A stretch of DNA of 64,000 bases from Neptunomonas qingdaonensis. Its GTDB lineage: Bacteria; Pseudomonadota; Gammaproteobacteria; Pseudomonadales; Balneatricaceae. The notes below the pieces were generated by a model. That model was not told the DNA's origin. It searched no databases and worked only from the letters and a program-made list of their open reading frames with translations. Shown one piece after another: positions 33,445 to 42,411 of this stretch (positions are counted from its first letter, which is position 1; each line of letters begins with the position of its first letter). The stretch is taken from assembly GCF_900113275.1 (NCBI RefSeq), contig NZ_FOOU01000001.1, positions 558,001-622,000 of the forward strand. The letters run 5' to 3'. Made by a program: the position numbers and the translations under genes.

Positions 33445-33468
33445 GCATGTACATTAAACCGTACATGC
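33445..33468 (-). promoter_or_regulatory. Palindromic operator of yefM-yoeB
   Basis: GCATGTAC and GTACATGC, perfect 8-bp arms around an 8-bp spacer, just upstream of yefM. The left arm contains TGTACA, the core of the E. coli yefM operator. Binding by YefM-YoeB is inferred. Confidence 0.7.
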
Positions 33469-33660
33469 TAGCTTGGTGAGAGATAACAAGCAAGTTATCA
33501 GGACTAAAACAGCGGGGTATTTTCGCTTTGCAAAGGGTTCTTGTCACTTTTCAGTTAAGACCGCTGTGCGTTATTTGCAACTGTGTCTTGGTTTTTTTAA
33601 CGATGCAAACAAACCGCTTAGTTGTTTCGACACATGCGGGAAATCTCAAATGCCAGACAT

Positions 33661-33686
33661 GAAAAAGGCCTGTAAAAACAGGCCTT
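33661..33686 (-). terminator. Intrinsic terminator of ssrA
   Basis: On the minus strand AAGGCCTG, a TTTTTA loop, CAGGCCTT and a T-run, 14 bp after the encoded CCA end. Confidence 0.85.
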
Positions 33687-33700
33687 CATCATTTGTGCTT

Positions 33701-34059
33701 TGGTGGAGGTGGCGGGTTTCGAACCCGCGTCCGCCAATCCGCTGCCTCAAGGTCTACATGCGTAGACACCTCTATTGAGTTAACCCACCACGGCCCGAGG
33801 GTCAGGGCGTTTAGGGCGAGCCTTTTTAGTTTTAACCGTTCAGCTTAAGGCGAAGCATCCAGGCGATTCTGTCTCATATGACACCGCGAACCTCTAAGTT
33901 ACAGACACCTTTGAGTGCGGCGCTAGCGGCCCTTAGGCTGCTAGAGCGTAGTTATCGTCGTTAGCAACTATAACTGTGTAGTAATTGATTTACGTGATTC
34001 ACTACACTCACGGCATGCACTTAAGGTTTTGTAATCGGCGTCGAAGCCATGTCACCCCC
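33701..34059 (-). ncRNA. ssrA: Transfer-messenger RNA (tmRNA), tag ANDDNYALAA
   Basis: The tRNA-like half is clear: 5' GGGGGTGAC pairs with 3' CACCTCC before ACCA, with a G-U wobble at the third pair (alanine identity), and the T-arm reads GGTTCGAAACC. CCA is encoded. The mRNA-like part has resume codon GCT at 33965 and encodes ANDDNYALAA then TAA (33965-33933), one residue different from E. coli ANDENYALAA. tmRNA with SmpB rescues stalled ribosomes and tags the nascent chain for ClpXP-type proteolysis. smpB lies just upstream on the same strand. Confidence 0.97.
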
Positions 34060-34118
34060 AAGTGGCAAGGATTATAGCTGTTTGACAGTATGAAATGAAA
34101 GAGGTTTCGCAGCTGTTT

Positions 34119-34595
34119 TTATCGTTCAGCCATTACGCGCTGCTTTTGGCGATCCCAATCCCGGTTTTTTTCGGTCTCACGTTTGTCGTGTTGCTGTTTA
34201 CCTTTAACCAGTGCTATTTCGCATTTAACACGGCCTGTTTTCCAATACAGTGCTAATGCGACACAGGTGTAACCTTTCGCCTCGATTTGCTGGGTTAGCT
34301 TTTCTATCTGACGGCGATGTAATAGCAGTTTGCGGTCACGGCGGGGTTCGGTGACAAAATGGGTGCACGCCTGAGCTAATGGTGTCATGTTGGCGCCAAC
34401 CAGCCATGCTTCTCCGTCTTTGATCAGGACATAGGAGTCTATCAACTGTCCGCGACCTTCGCGGAGGCTTTTTACTTCCCAACCGGCAAGCGAAACTCCT
34501 GCCTCAATTTTGTCTTCGATATGGTATTCGTATCGAGCGCGTTTGTTGAGACAGATAGTGCTACTGGTGTTTTTTGTTTTCTTCTGTTTAGCCAT
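34119..34595 (-). CDS. smpB: SsrA-binding protein SmpB
   Basis: 158 residues, normal length. N-terminal [29 protein letters not shown], the OB-fold core ([21 protein letters not shown]) and the basic, disordered tail ending [13 protein letters not shown], which enters the mRNA channel, are all present. It delivers alanyl-tmRNA to stalled ribosomes. The gene is 60 bp upstream of ssrA on the same strand. Confidence 0.97.
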   Translation of the reverse strand: MAKQKKTKNTSSTICLNKRARYEYHIEDKIEAGVSLAGWEVKSLREGRGQLIDSYVLIKDGEAWLVGANMTPLAQACTHFVTEPRRDRKLLLHRRQIEKLTQQIEAKGYTCVALALYWKTGRVKCEIALVKGKQQHDKRETEKNRDWDRQKQRVMAER

Positions 34596-34772
34596 AGCTC
34601 GGGATTATAGCGATGGAGAAGGTCGGTAGGAAGCTACCTGGCCTTTATTTATTGATTATTTAATGAATGAATTTTACAAATTTGCTTGTAGTAAAGTTGT
34701 CAATGTCGCTCAGAAAGGGAACAATGCGCGTTTATCACTCTAATTGTAAATAAAATATAACCAGAGACGCGT

Positions 34773-36140
34773 ATGCAAGAGAAATTATCCATTCATGGGG
34801 CTTGGTCGAACCGTTGGGTTTTTGTTATGGCGGCGACCGGGTCGGCAGTCGGTTTAGGTAATATCTGGAAGTTCCCTTACATCACGGGTGAGAATGGTGG
34901 TGGTGCGTTCGTTTTAGTCTATTTGGTGTGTATTCTGATGGTCGGGATTCCGATCATGGTATCGGAAGTTCTTATTGGTCGTCGTGGGCGTCAGAGTCCG
35001 ATCAATTCAATGAAAGATCTTGCCGTTGAGTCCGGGCTAAGCCCGCGATGGTCGCTGGCCGGCTGGGTGGGTGCGTTGGCGGGTGTGATGATCTTTTCAT
35101 TTTACTCGGTTGTGGCGGGCTGGGTGCTTTACTATGTGGCCGGTATGGCCAATGGTGATTTCATTGATATTGGCAGTGAAATGGCGGGTAAGCGTTTTGA
35201 GGTGCTGTTGGCTGATGCCGAGACCCTGCTGATCTGGCATAGCGTTTTTGTTGTGATGGTGATGACGGTTGTCGCAGGTGGCGTGAGTAAAGGGCTGGAA
35301 CGGGCTACGCGTATTATGATGCCGGCGTTGTTTGTGCTGCTGTTTATCTTGTTAGCTTACTCCATGACGTCGGGTGCTTTTGGTCAGGGCTTTGATTTTC
35401 TGTTTCACTTTGACCCATCGCAATTAACCTGGAATGCCGTTTTGATTGCGTTGGGGCACTCTTTCTTTACCTTGTCCTTGGGCATGGGTTCCATTATGGC
35501 TTACGGTTCGTACATGCCGAAGAAGGCAAGTATCGGCAGCACAGTGATGATGATCGCTGTGTTGGATACCTTAGTTGCCTTGGTAGCCGGCCTGGCTATT
35601 TTTCCGATTGTATTCGCTAATCAGTTAGATCCCGGGGCAGGTCCTGGGTTGATGTTTATTACCTTGCCGGTTGCTTTTGGGCAGATGCCTGGCGGGCATA
35701 TTTTTGGTTTTCTGTTCTTTGTTCTGATTGCGGTGGCGGCCTGGACTTCGGCTATCTCTTTAATGGAACCGGCTGCGGCCTGGATCGTTGAGAAGTTTGG
35801 CATTAAACGTGTGCCTGCCTGTACGGCCTTGGGGGCTTTGGTATGGTTGCTTGGCATAGCATGTTTGGGGTCATTTAATTTCATGTCTGATTATAAAATT
35901 GGCAGTATGACGTTTTTTGATCTGATGGATTTCGCGACAGCAAACATAATGCTGCCTTTGGGTGGTTTGTTTATTGCTATTTTTGCGGGTTGGAAAATCA
36001 AACGCTATGCGTTAGAGGATGAGTTGTCTTTTAAACAGAACTTTTGGTTTTCTGCCTGGTACTTTTCGATTCGTTATATTGCGCCGGTCGCTGTTGCAGC
36101 AATTTTCGCTCTGAATTTGTACAATAAGTTTACAGAGTAG
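34773..36140 (+). CDS. Sodium-dependent NSS/SNF-family transporter
   Basis: 455 residues with about 11-12 membrane helices. The family signature in TM1 (ATGSAVGLGNIWKFPYITGENGGGAFVLVYL) contains the Na+ and substrate-binding residues; TM6 GHSFFTLSLGMGSIMAYGSYM and TM8 also match. NSS members import amino acids or similar amines with Na+; this one's substrate is not readable. It precedes ratA by 15 bp on the same strand and may share transcription. Confidence 0.93.
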   Translation: MQEKLSIHGAWSNRWVFVMAATGSAVGLGNIWKFPYITGENGGGAFVLVYLVCILMVGIPIMVSEVLIGRRGRQSPINSMKDLAVESGLSPRWSLAGWVGALAGVMIFSFYSVVAGWVLYYVAGMANGDFIDIGSEMAGKRFEVLLADAETLLIWHSVFVVMVMTVVAGGVSKGLERATRIMMPALFVLLFILLAYSMTSGAFGQGFDFLFHFDPSQLTWNAVLIALGHSFFTLSLGMGSIMAYGSYMPKKASIGSTVMMIAVLDTLVALVAGLAIFPIVFANQLDPGAGPGLMFITLPVAFGQMPGGHIFGFLFFVLIAVAAWTSAISLMEPAAAWIVEKFGIKRVPACTALGALVWLLGIACLGSFNFMSDYKIGSMTFFDLMDFATANIMLPLGGLFIAIFAGWKIKRYALEDELSFKQNFWFSAWYFSIRYIAPVAVAAIFALNLYNKFTE

Positions 36141-36155
36141 AGTGGTAAGGGATAA

Positions 36156-36587
36156 ATGACGCAGGTTAACCGTAGTGCGCTGGTTCTTCATAGTGCTCAG
36201 CAGATGTTCGAGATTGTGAATGATGTGCTGGCATACCCGGATTTTTTGCCTTGGTGTGCCAAGACTGAGCTTTTGTATGAAGACGAGCATAAGATGGAGG
36301 CAACGCTTTATCTGGCAAAAGCGGGGTTGAAATATAGCTTTACGACGCGCAATCGACTGAAAAGGTTTGAGCGCATTGAGCTGGAACTCGTGGAGGGGCC
36401 TTTTTCGAAGCTGTCAGGGGTGTGGACTTTTGAGCCTCTGGGCGATGAAGCCTGTAAGGTGAGCTTGAATATGGGTTTTGAGTTTGACGGAAAGCTTAAG
36501 AATATGGCGATGAGTAAAGTTTTTAATCAGGTGGCGACAACCTTGGTCGGTGCTTTTGTGCAGCGGGCTGATACCGTATATGAATGA
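36156..36587 (+). CDS. ratA: RatA/CoQ10-like START-domain protein
   Basis: 143 residues of the polyketide cyclase/START fold: NRSALVLHSAQQMFEIVNDV, AYPDFLPWCAKTELL and TLVGAFVQRADTVYE are diagnostic of the RatA/YfjG group. E. coli RatA was reported to block 70S ribosome association, while homologues such as Coq10 bind ubiquinone; which applies here is open. It overlaps rnfH by 8 bp, the conserved gammaproteobacterial pair. Confidence 0.93.
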   Translation: MTQVNRSALVLHSAQQMFEIVNDVLAYPDFLPWCAKTELLYEDEHKMEATLYLAKAGLKYSFTTRNRLKRFERIELELVEGPFSKLSGVWTFEPLGDEACKVSLNMGFEFDGKLKNMAMSKVFNQVATTLVGAFVQRADTVYE

Positions 36588-36894
36588 AGAAACAATCAAT
36601 GTGGAAGTGGCATACGCACTCCCCAAAGAGCAAAAAATTATCGCGCTTAAAGTGGAACAGGGCACCACTGCCTATGAAGCGGTTAAGTTGTCGGGCATTG
36701 AGCGGATGTATCCGCAGATCAATATCGAAACAGATGCTATGGGGATCTTCGGCAAGGCAATAAAAGACCCCAAGACGACTGTGTTGAAGGAGAAGCAGCG
36801 AGTAGAAATATACCGCCCGTTAATAGCCGACCCTAAAGAGGCCAGAGCTAAACGAGCGGCTAAGCTCAAAGCGCAGCAAGCTGCTCAGCAATAG
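36580..36894 (+). CDS. rnfH: RnfH family ubiquitin-like protein
   Basis: 104 residues from the ATG at 36580, inside the end of ratA; an upstream in-frame start at 36550 would add ten residues not expected in the family. Beta-grasp features: NVEVAYALPKEQKIIALKVE, SGIERMYPQI, and the conserved RVEIYRPLIADPKEARAKRA. The function is unclear; the name comes from proximity to rnf genes in other species, which are not present here. Confidence 0.93.
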   Translation: MNEETINVEVAYALPKEQKIIALKVEQGTTAYEAVKLSGIERMYPQINIETDAMGIFGKAIKDPKTTVLKEKQRVEIYRPLIADPKEARAKRAAKLKAQQAAQQ

Positions 36895-36909
36895 CTGTTT
36901 AGCTGATAG

Positions 36910-37245
36910 CTATTCAGCGGTTGTGCCTGATGGTTTGTAATCGCCGGAAAAGCTGGTGAGTTTACCATCGGTGAAAAACACTGATAGCTGTTCTTGTGTT
37001 CTTGTTTCTCCGCCTTTTTTGAAGGTGTAGATGTAATCCCAGCGTTCGCCGTTAAACGTATCTACCACTAAAGGCGTGCCCAATACATAGCGGACCTGGC
37101 TGTAGTTCATGCCGGGCTTGAGTTCATCAACCATTTCTTGTGAAATGATGTTCCCTTGAGGAATGTCTATTTTGTATACGCCAGGGAATTCTGAACAACC
37201 TGACAATAAAGTAACCGCGATAATGCTAATTAGAAACTTTCGCAT
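36910..37245 (-). CDS. bamE: Outer-membrane assembly lipoprotein BamE
   Basis: 111 residues with a lipobox LLSGC (Cys about residue 17) and the SmpA/OmlA domain: VDELKPGMNYSQVRYVLGTP, NGERWDYIYTFKKGG and LSVFFTDGKL. BamE binds BamD in the beta-barrel assembly machine on the inner face of the outer membrane. Divergent from fur, a conserved arrangement. Confidence 0.96.
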   Translation of the reverse strand: MRKFLISIIAVTLLSGCSEFPGVYKIDIPQGNIISQEMVDELKPGMNYSQVRYVLGTPLVVDTFNGERWDYIYTFKKGGETRTQEQLSVFFTDGKLTSFSGDYKPSGTTAE

Positions 37246-37327
37246 CTGTAAATGACTTCCACTTTTGCGTGTAAATAAAGATAATACAGTCTAACATTCA
37301 GTTGTTGGAATCAATAGAGTAAAGATC

Positions 37328-37753
37328 ATGTCCCTCGAAAATCAAGAGTTAAGGAAGGCAGGCCTTAAAGTTACTTTGCCGCGCGTTAAGATTTACCAGA
37401 TTCTCGAAAAAGCGGGTGAGGGTGATCATTTTAGTGCAGAAGATATTTATAAATTACTGATGGAAATTGGTGAAGATGTCGGTTTGGCGACGGTTTATCG
37501 TGTTTTAACGCAGTTTGAAACCGCTGGTTTAGTGACGCGGCATCATTTTGAGGGCGGCCATTCTGTTTTTGAATTGGCGAGTGCTGAAGAGCATGATCAT
37601 ATTGTTTGTATTAAGTGTGGACGGGTGCGTGAGTTTGTTGATCAGCAGTTGATTGATCGGCAATACCAGATTGCTAAAGATCTGGGTTTTACGATTACAG
37701 ATCGAACCCTGTATCTTTATGGCGTTTGCAGCGAAGGTTGTTCTGCCAAGTAA
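37328..37753 (+). CDS. fur: Ferric uptake regulator Fur
   Basis: 141 residues: winged-helix N-terminus (LRKAGLKVTLPRVKIYQIL, DVGLATVYRVLTQFETAGLV) and metal-binding dimerisation domain with HHFEGGHSVFELA, EEHDHIVCIKCGRV and the C-terminal Cys pair near GVCSEGC. It represses iron uptake genes when Fe2+ is bound. No clear Fur box was seen in the short divergent bamE-fur region. Confidence 0.97.
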   Translation: MSLENQELRKAGLKVTLPRVKIYQILEKAGEGDHFSAEDIYKLLMEIGEDVGLATVYRVLTQFETAGLVTRHHFEGGHSVFELASAEEHDHIVCIKCGRVREFVDQQLIDRQYQIAKDLGFTITDRTLYLYGVCSEGCSAK

Positions 37754-37770
37754 ACGTAGAGTAAATGATT

Positions 37771-37800
37771 AAAGAAACCGACCCTGCGTCGGTTTTTTTG
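37771..37800. terminator. Bidirectional terminator between fur and recN
   Basis: AAACCGAC and GTCGGTTT arms around CCTGC, with T7 on the plus strand and TTTCTTT on the minus strand; serves both convergent genes. Confidence 0.88.
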
Positions 37801-37803
37801 GTT

Positions 37804-39462
37804 TCAATATCCCAGCATCTCTTTTGCGTGATCGATGGAGCGCTTAGTGACATCGATGCCGCCCAGCATGCGGGCAATCTCCTGGATGCGATCTTTTTTG
37901 GCAAGTGAGTTGATTTGGGTATGTGTGTTCTCTTTATCTGCACGTTTGCTGACAAACAGGTGTTGATGTCCTTGTGAGGCTACTTGTGGTTGGTGAGTGA
38001 CGCACATGATTTGGGCACGCTCACCTAATTGTTTCAGCATGCGACCAACCACTTCAGCTATGGCGCCGCCAATACCAACATCGACTTCATCGAAGATCAG
38101 CGTGGGTGTGGTGGAGCTTTGCGCCGTAATCACCTGTATGGCCAAACTGATGCGGGACAGTTCTCCGCCGGATGCTATTTTGGCCAGTGGGCGTGCCGGT
38201 TGGCCTTTGTTGGTGGATATGAGGAATTCGATATCTTCTAAGCCGCTGGCCTGAGGTTTGTCTGTTTTGCTAAGGGATGCGGTAAAGCAGGCAGATGTCA
38301 TTCCCAGCAGGTGAAGCTGCTCATTAATCTGACTGTTGATCTGAGTGGCTGCTTTATTACGCGATATGCTCAGTTGGTTTGCTGCGTTTTCATATTGCGA
38401 ATAGAGTTGCTCCATTTCCTTGTTGAGCTGTGCGAGTATTTCATCAGAGTGCTGTAATGATTCAAGCTCAACTTTAAGTTGATGATGAAAGTCTGGCAGT
38501 GATTCAGGCTGCACTCTGTGTTTACGTGCAATTTCATAAATACAGGACAGGCGCTCTTCTGTTTCAATTAATCGCTCTGGGTTGATCTCTACACGATCCA
38601 GGTAATGGCGCAGCTCCTGGCTTGCCTCATCTATCTGTATCTGTGCGCTATTCAGTAATTCGGCGGCCTGTGCGATGGCGGGTGTCTGATCTTTCAGCTC
38701 AGCGAGAATCTGTATGGCATGATGCAGTAGTTGCACGCAATTTTCCTGCTCGCCTTCTGTCGTCAGTTCTAAGGCCTGGTGTCCATTCTGAAGAATGCTG
38801 CCTGCCTGGCTGAGGGTTTTTTGTTCCTCTTCCAGATGCTCTAGCTCGCCTTCTGTCATGCTGAGTTGGTTGAGTTCGTCCAACTGATAGCTGAGAAGCT
38901 GGATTTTGGCTTGCTGTTCATCATCCTGATTGAGCAGCTCTTCGAGGTGCTTCTGCTTTTTTTGCCAGACATGGTATAGGTTTTTAACCGTTTGGGCCTG
39001 CTGGGTGTTGCTGGCGAATTGGTCGAGAAGTTCGCGGTGATGTTCTTTTTTTAACAAACGCTGGTGTTCATGCTGCCCATGTATAGCAATCAGGTATTCG
39101 CCCAGCTCTTTTAAGGCATTGAGTGGGCAGGGTTGACCGTTGATATAGCTGCGTGAACGGCCTTCGCGGGTAATGACGCGTCTGATGATGCATTCATTGT
39201 CTTGATCAAGGTCCTGCTCTTTCAGCCAGTCTTGTGCCTCTTGCAGTGTGTCTATATTGAAGCTGGCAATGATTTCGGCGCGCTCAGCCCCTTGTCTGAC
39301 ACTGCCGCTATCGGCTCGATAACCCAGCGCAAGGCCTAGCGCGTCGAGCATGATGGACTTGCCCGCCCCGGTTTCGCCGCTGACCACAGTCATCCCTTTG
39401 CTGAGCTCCAGGTCGAGAGATTCAACGATAGCGTAGTTGCGGATAGTCAATTGTGTCAGCAT
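37804..39462 (-). CDS. recN: DNA repair protein RecN
   Basis: 552 residues from the family-typical start MLTQLTIRNYAIVESLDLEL at 39462; six more in-frame codons precede it. SMC-like ATPase: Walker A SGETGAGKSIMLDALG near residue 29, a long coiled coil (about 150-370), signature region IASGGELSRISLAIQ and Walker B TPTLIFDEVDVGIGG near 460-475. RecN acts in double-strand break repair with RecA and belongs to the SOS regulon; no LexA box was confidently found. Confidence 0.96.
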   Translation of the reverse strand: MLTQLTIRNYAIVESLDLELSKGMTVVSGETGAGKSIMLDALGLALGYRADSGSVRQGAERAEIIASFNIDTLQEAQDWLKEQDLDQDNECIIRRVITREGRSRSYINGQPCPLNALKELGEYLIAIHGQHEHQRLLKKEHHRELLDQFASNTQQAQTVKNLYHVWQKKQKHLEELLNQDDEQQAKIQLLSYQLDELNQLSMTEGELEHLEEEQKTLSQAGSILQNGHQALELTTEGEQENCVQLLHHAIQILAELKDQTPAIAQAAELLNSAQIQIDEASQELRHYLDRVEINPERLIETEERLSCIYEIARKHRVQPESLPDFHHQLKVELESLQHSDEILAQLNKEMEQLYSQYENAANQLSISRNKAATQINSQINEQLHLLGMTSACFTASLSKTDKPQASGLEDIEFLISTNKGQPARPLAKIASGGELSRISLAIQVITAQSSTTPTLIFDEVDVGIGGAIAEVVGRMLKQLGERAQIMCVTHQPQVASQGHQHLFVSKRADKENTHTQINSLAKKDRIQEIARMLGGIDVTKRSIDHAKEMLGY

Positions 39463-39570
39463 AACCAGAGATCCATACATGTGTTTTTATACAGTAGTTT
39501 ATTTATAAGGGATTTTTGTTTCAGGTGCAATCGTGTCTCTGCGGTTATGTTAAAAAAAAATCGGCTTAGG

Positions 39571-39600
39571 GTTGAGTTTACTGGCGTTAATCCCCATAAA
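39571..39600 (+). promoter_or_regulatory. Heat-shock (sigma32-type) promoter of grpE
   Basis: GTTGAGT, 14 bp, CCCCATAA matches the RpoH consensus CTTGAAA-N13/14-CCCCATnT closely, about 53 bp upstream of the grpE ATG. Confidence 0.72.
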
Positions 39601-39652
39601 CATGGCATTCGATTTTCTAGTATTTTATGGCTGCTTGAGTTGGAGAGCCCCA

Positions 39653-40267
39653 ATGGCAAATGACCAGACGACAAAAAATGAACAAGTGGTAAGCGACGAC
39701 ATTGATGCCGTAGCAGGAGAGGCTGAACAAGTATTGGAGGCGCAAGCTGAAGAAGTTGTGAATGCCGATGCAGCAAATAGTGGTGAGCAGGGCTCGGCTA
39801 TTGATGAGTTGTCAAAACAGTTGGCAGCCGCTCAGCAAGAGGCCGCTGACCTTAAAGAACAGATGCTACGTGCGGCAGCTGATGTACAAAATGTACGTCG
39901 TCGTGCTGAGCAGGATGTTGAAAAAGCGCATAAGTTTGCACTGGATAAATTTGTAAATGAAATGCTGCCTATTGTCGATAGCCTCGAGCGTACGCTTGAA
40001 GCGTGTAATGTTGACGATGAGGCGACCAAAAGCTTGCGTGAAGGCGTTGAAATGACGCACGGGATGTTTATCAGCGGTTTGGCTAAATTTAAAGTGGAGC
40101 GAGTTGATCCGCAAGGTGAAGCATTCGACCCTGTTTTGCATCAGGCCATGTCGCTGGTCGATGCTCCGGATGCTAAACCAAATACCGTTGTAGCGGTTAT
40201 GCAGAAAGGGTACACCCTGAATGGGCGTTTAGTTCGTCCGGCGATGGTGATGGTTTCAAAAAGTTAA
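39653..40267 (+). CDS. grpE: Nucleotide exchange factor GrpE
   Basis: 204 residues from the ATG at 39653, preceded by GGAG; the longer frame upstream crosses the promoter and is rejected. An acidic disordered N-terminus (to about residue 45) precedes the long dimeric coiled coil (QLAAAQQEAADLKEQMLRAA, ADVQNVRRRAEQDVEKAHKF) and the beta domain with VDPQGEAFDPVLHQAMSLV and GYTLNGRLVRPAMVMVSK. It releases ADP from DnaK. It precedes dnaK and dnaJ. Confidence 0.96.
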   Translation: MANDQTTKNEQVVSDDIDAVAGEAEQVLEAQAEEVVNADAANSGEQGSAIDELSKQLAAAQQEAADLKEQMLRAAADVQNVRRRAEQDVEKAHKFALDKFVNEMLPIVDSLERTLEACNVDDEATKSLREGVEMTHGMFISGLAKFKVERVDPQGEAFDPVLHQAMSLVDAPDAKPNTVVAVMQKGYTLNGRLVRPAMVMVSKS

Positions 40268-40285
40268 AAAATCCTTAGTAAATGC

Positions 40286-40313
40286 CTTGAAATTGTACAA
40301 AACGTATCCATAT
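40286..40313 (+). promoter_or_regulatory. Heat-shock (sigma32-type) promoter of dnaK
   Basis: CTTGAAA (40286-40292), 13 bp, ATCCATAT (40306-40313): a good RpoH match between grpE and dnaK, giving dnaK its own heat-shock start. Confidence 0.75.
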
Positions 40314-40380
40314 AAAGGGCATACAGATTTTAACAGATTTATAGCTCACGCAATGAGCTGAGAACTTCGGAGAGAAAAAC

Positions 40381-42300
40381 ATGGGTAAAATTATTGGTAT
40401 AGATTTGGGTACGACCAACTCTTGTGTGGCAGTTCTGGATGGCGGTAAAACACGCGTGATCGAAAACGCTGAAGGTGATCGTACAACCCCTTCTATTATC
40501 GCCTATGCCGAAGATGAAATTTTGGTCGGTCAGTCTGCAAAGCGTCAGGCTGTAACTAACCCGCATAACACTCTATATGCTATTAAGCGTCTGATCGGAC
40601 GTCGCTTTAAAGATGATGTTGTGCAGAAAGATATCAGCATGGTGCCGTACAAAATTATCGAAGCTGATAATGGCGATGCATGGGTGCAGGTAAGAGATAA
40701 AAAAATGGCACCGCCACAGATCTCTGCTGAAATCCTGAAGAAAATGAAGAAAACAGCAGAAGACTACCTGGGTGAAGAAGTAACCGGTGCCGTTATCACG
40801 GTTCCAGCTTACTTTAATGACTCTCAGCGTCAGGCGACTAAAGATGCGGGTAAGATCGCAGGGTTGGACGTTAAGCGTATTATCAACGAGCCAACTGCCG
40901 CAGCACTGGCATACGGTATGGACCAGTCTAAAGGCGATAAAACAATCGCTGTTTATGACTTGGGTGGTGGTACTTTCGACATCTCTATCATCGAAATCGC
41001 TGATGTAGATGGTGAGCACCAGTTCGAAGTATTGGCGACTAACGGTGATACTTTCCTTGGTGGTGAAGATTTCGATATGCGTTTGATCGAATACTTGGCT
41101 GCTGAGTTCAAGAAAGAGTCTGGTATTGATCTGCACAATGATCCATTGGCACTGCAGCGCTTGAAAGAAGCGGCAGAAAAAGCAAAAGTTGAGCTGTCTA
41201 CTTCGCAGTCTACTGATGTGAACCTGCCTTATATTACGGCTGATGCAAGCGGTCCTAAGCATTTGAACGTGAAAATTACTCGTTCAAAACTGGAATCTCT
41301 GGTTGAAGAATTAGTCACAAACTCGATCAACCCTTGCCGTATCGCGCTGAAAGATGCTGGCCTGAGCGCTTCTGATATCGACGAAGTAATCTTGGTGGGT
41401 GGTCAGACACGTATGCCTTTGGTTCAGCAGGTTGTTGCTGACTTCTTTGGCAAAGAAGCACGTAAAGATGTTAACCCGGATGAAGCGGTAGCCGTAGGCG
41501 CAGCGATTCAGGGTGCGGTATTGTCAGGTGATGTTAAAGATGTTCTGTTGTTAGATGTAACTCCGCTAACGCTGGGTATCGAGACAATGGGTGGTATCGC
41601 CACTTCATTGATCGACAAGAACACGACTATCCCGACTAAGAAGTCTCAGATCTTCTCTACAGCAGATGATAACCAGAATGCGGTAACCATCCATGTGGTA
41701 CAGGGTGAGCGTAAGCAGGCGTCACAGAACAAATCTCTGGGCCGTTTTGACTTGGCAGACATTCCACCGGCACAGCGTGGTATCCCGCAGATTGAAGTAA
41801 CCTTCGATCTGGATGCTAACGGTATTCTGAACGTGTCGGCTAAAGATAAAGCAACGGGTAAAGAGCAGTCTATTATCATCAAAGCCTCTTCAGGTTTAAG
41901 TGATGAAGAAGTTGAGCAGATGGTGCGTGACGCGGAAGCGAATGCTGATGCGGATAAACTCTTCGAAGAGTTAACGCAGGCACGTAACCATGGTGATGCG
42001 ATGGTTCACTCTGCGAAGAAAACGCTGAAAGAAGGTGGCGATAAAGCAACTGAAGAAGAGAAAACAGCGATTGAAGCTGCGATCACTGATTTGGAAACGG
42101 CACTCAAAGCGGATGATAAAGCTGATATCGATAGTAAAACTGAAGCGCTGACTGCTGTTGTTTCTGCTCTGGCAGAAAAAATGTATGCAGACGCGGCTAA
42201 GCAAGGTGAAGGCGCTGCTGAAGAAGCCAGCCCTGAAAAAGATACTGCCGATGACGCTGTCGATGCTGAGTTTGAAGAAGTAAAGGATGACAAGAAGTAA
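40381..42300 (+). CDS. dnaK: Chaperone protein DnaK (Hsp70)
   Basis: 639 residues, full length. ATPase domain with [31 protein letters not shown] and [11 protein letters not shown]; linker [15 protein letters not shown]; beta substrate-binding domain and helical lid; C-terminal [15 protein letters not shown] matches the conserved EEVKD tail. It works with DnaJ and GrpE encoded on either side. A GGAGAG ribosome-binding site precedes the ATG. Confidence 0.99.
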   Translation: MGKIIGIDLGTTNSCVAVLDGGKTRVIENAEGDRTTPSIIAYAEDEILVGQSAKRQAVTNPHNTLYAIKRLIGRRFKDDVVQKDISMVPYKIIEADNGDAWVQVRDKKMAPPQISAEILKKMKKTAEDYLGEEVTGAVITVPAYFNDSQRQATKDAGKIAGLDVKRIINEPTAAALAYGMDQSKGDKTIAVYDLGGGTFDISIIEIADVDGEHQFEVLATNGDTFLGGEDFDMRLIEYLAAEFKKESGIDLHNDPLALQRLKEAAEKAKVELSTSQSTDVNLPYITADASGPKHLNVKITRSKLESLVEELVTNSINPCRIALKDAGLSASDIDEVILVGGQTRMPLVQQVVADFFGKEARKDVNPDEAVAVGAAIQGAVLSGDVKDVLLLDVTPLTLGIETMGGIATSLIDKNTTIPTKKSQIFSTADDNQNAVTIHVVQGERKQASQNKSLGRFDLADIPPAQRGIPQIEVTFDLDANGILNVSAKDKATGKEQSIIIKASSGLSDEEVEQMVRDAEANADADKLFEELTQARNHGDAMVHSAKKTLKEGGDKATEEEKTAIEAAITDLETALKADDKADIDSKTEALTAVVSALAEKMYADAAKQGEGAAEEASPEKDTADDAVDAEFEEVKDDKK

Positions 42301-42338
42301 GATCTTTCTTACCCCTTGTGATTACTGAAGTGTGACAG

Positions 42339-42383
42339 CGCGGGCGTTAGCCCGCGTTGTTGTGTCCGGCTCCCGGCGGGAGC
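42339..42383 (+). terminator. Two GC-rich hairpins between dnaK and dnaJ
   Basis: CGCGGGC-GTTA-GCCCGCG (42339-42356) and GCTCCC-GGC-GGGAGC (42369-42383). No long T-run follows, so they may attenuate or process the mRNA rather than end it. Confidence 0.55.
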
Positions 42384-42411
42384 TAACCGCTGCAAGAGAC
42401 TTTTTCCGGAT

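Noticed and set aside
33428-33700. Genomic island attachment at the ssrA 3' end
   Set aside because: No integrase gene and no second copy of the tmRNA 3' sequence was seen in the downstream 4 kb.
33473-33778. Plus-strand frame overlapping the tmRNA 3' end
   Set aside because: It reads through the ssrA terminator and acceptor stem, so it cannot be a conserved coding gene.
40573-41262. Long antisense open frame within dnaK
   Set aside because: Shadow of strongly biased dnaK codons; no ribosome-binding site or family, and dnaK itself is certain.
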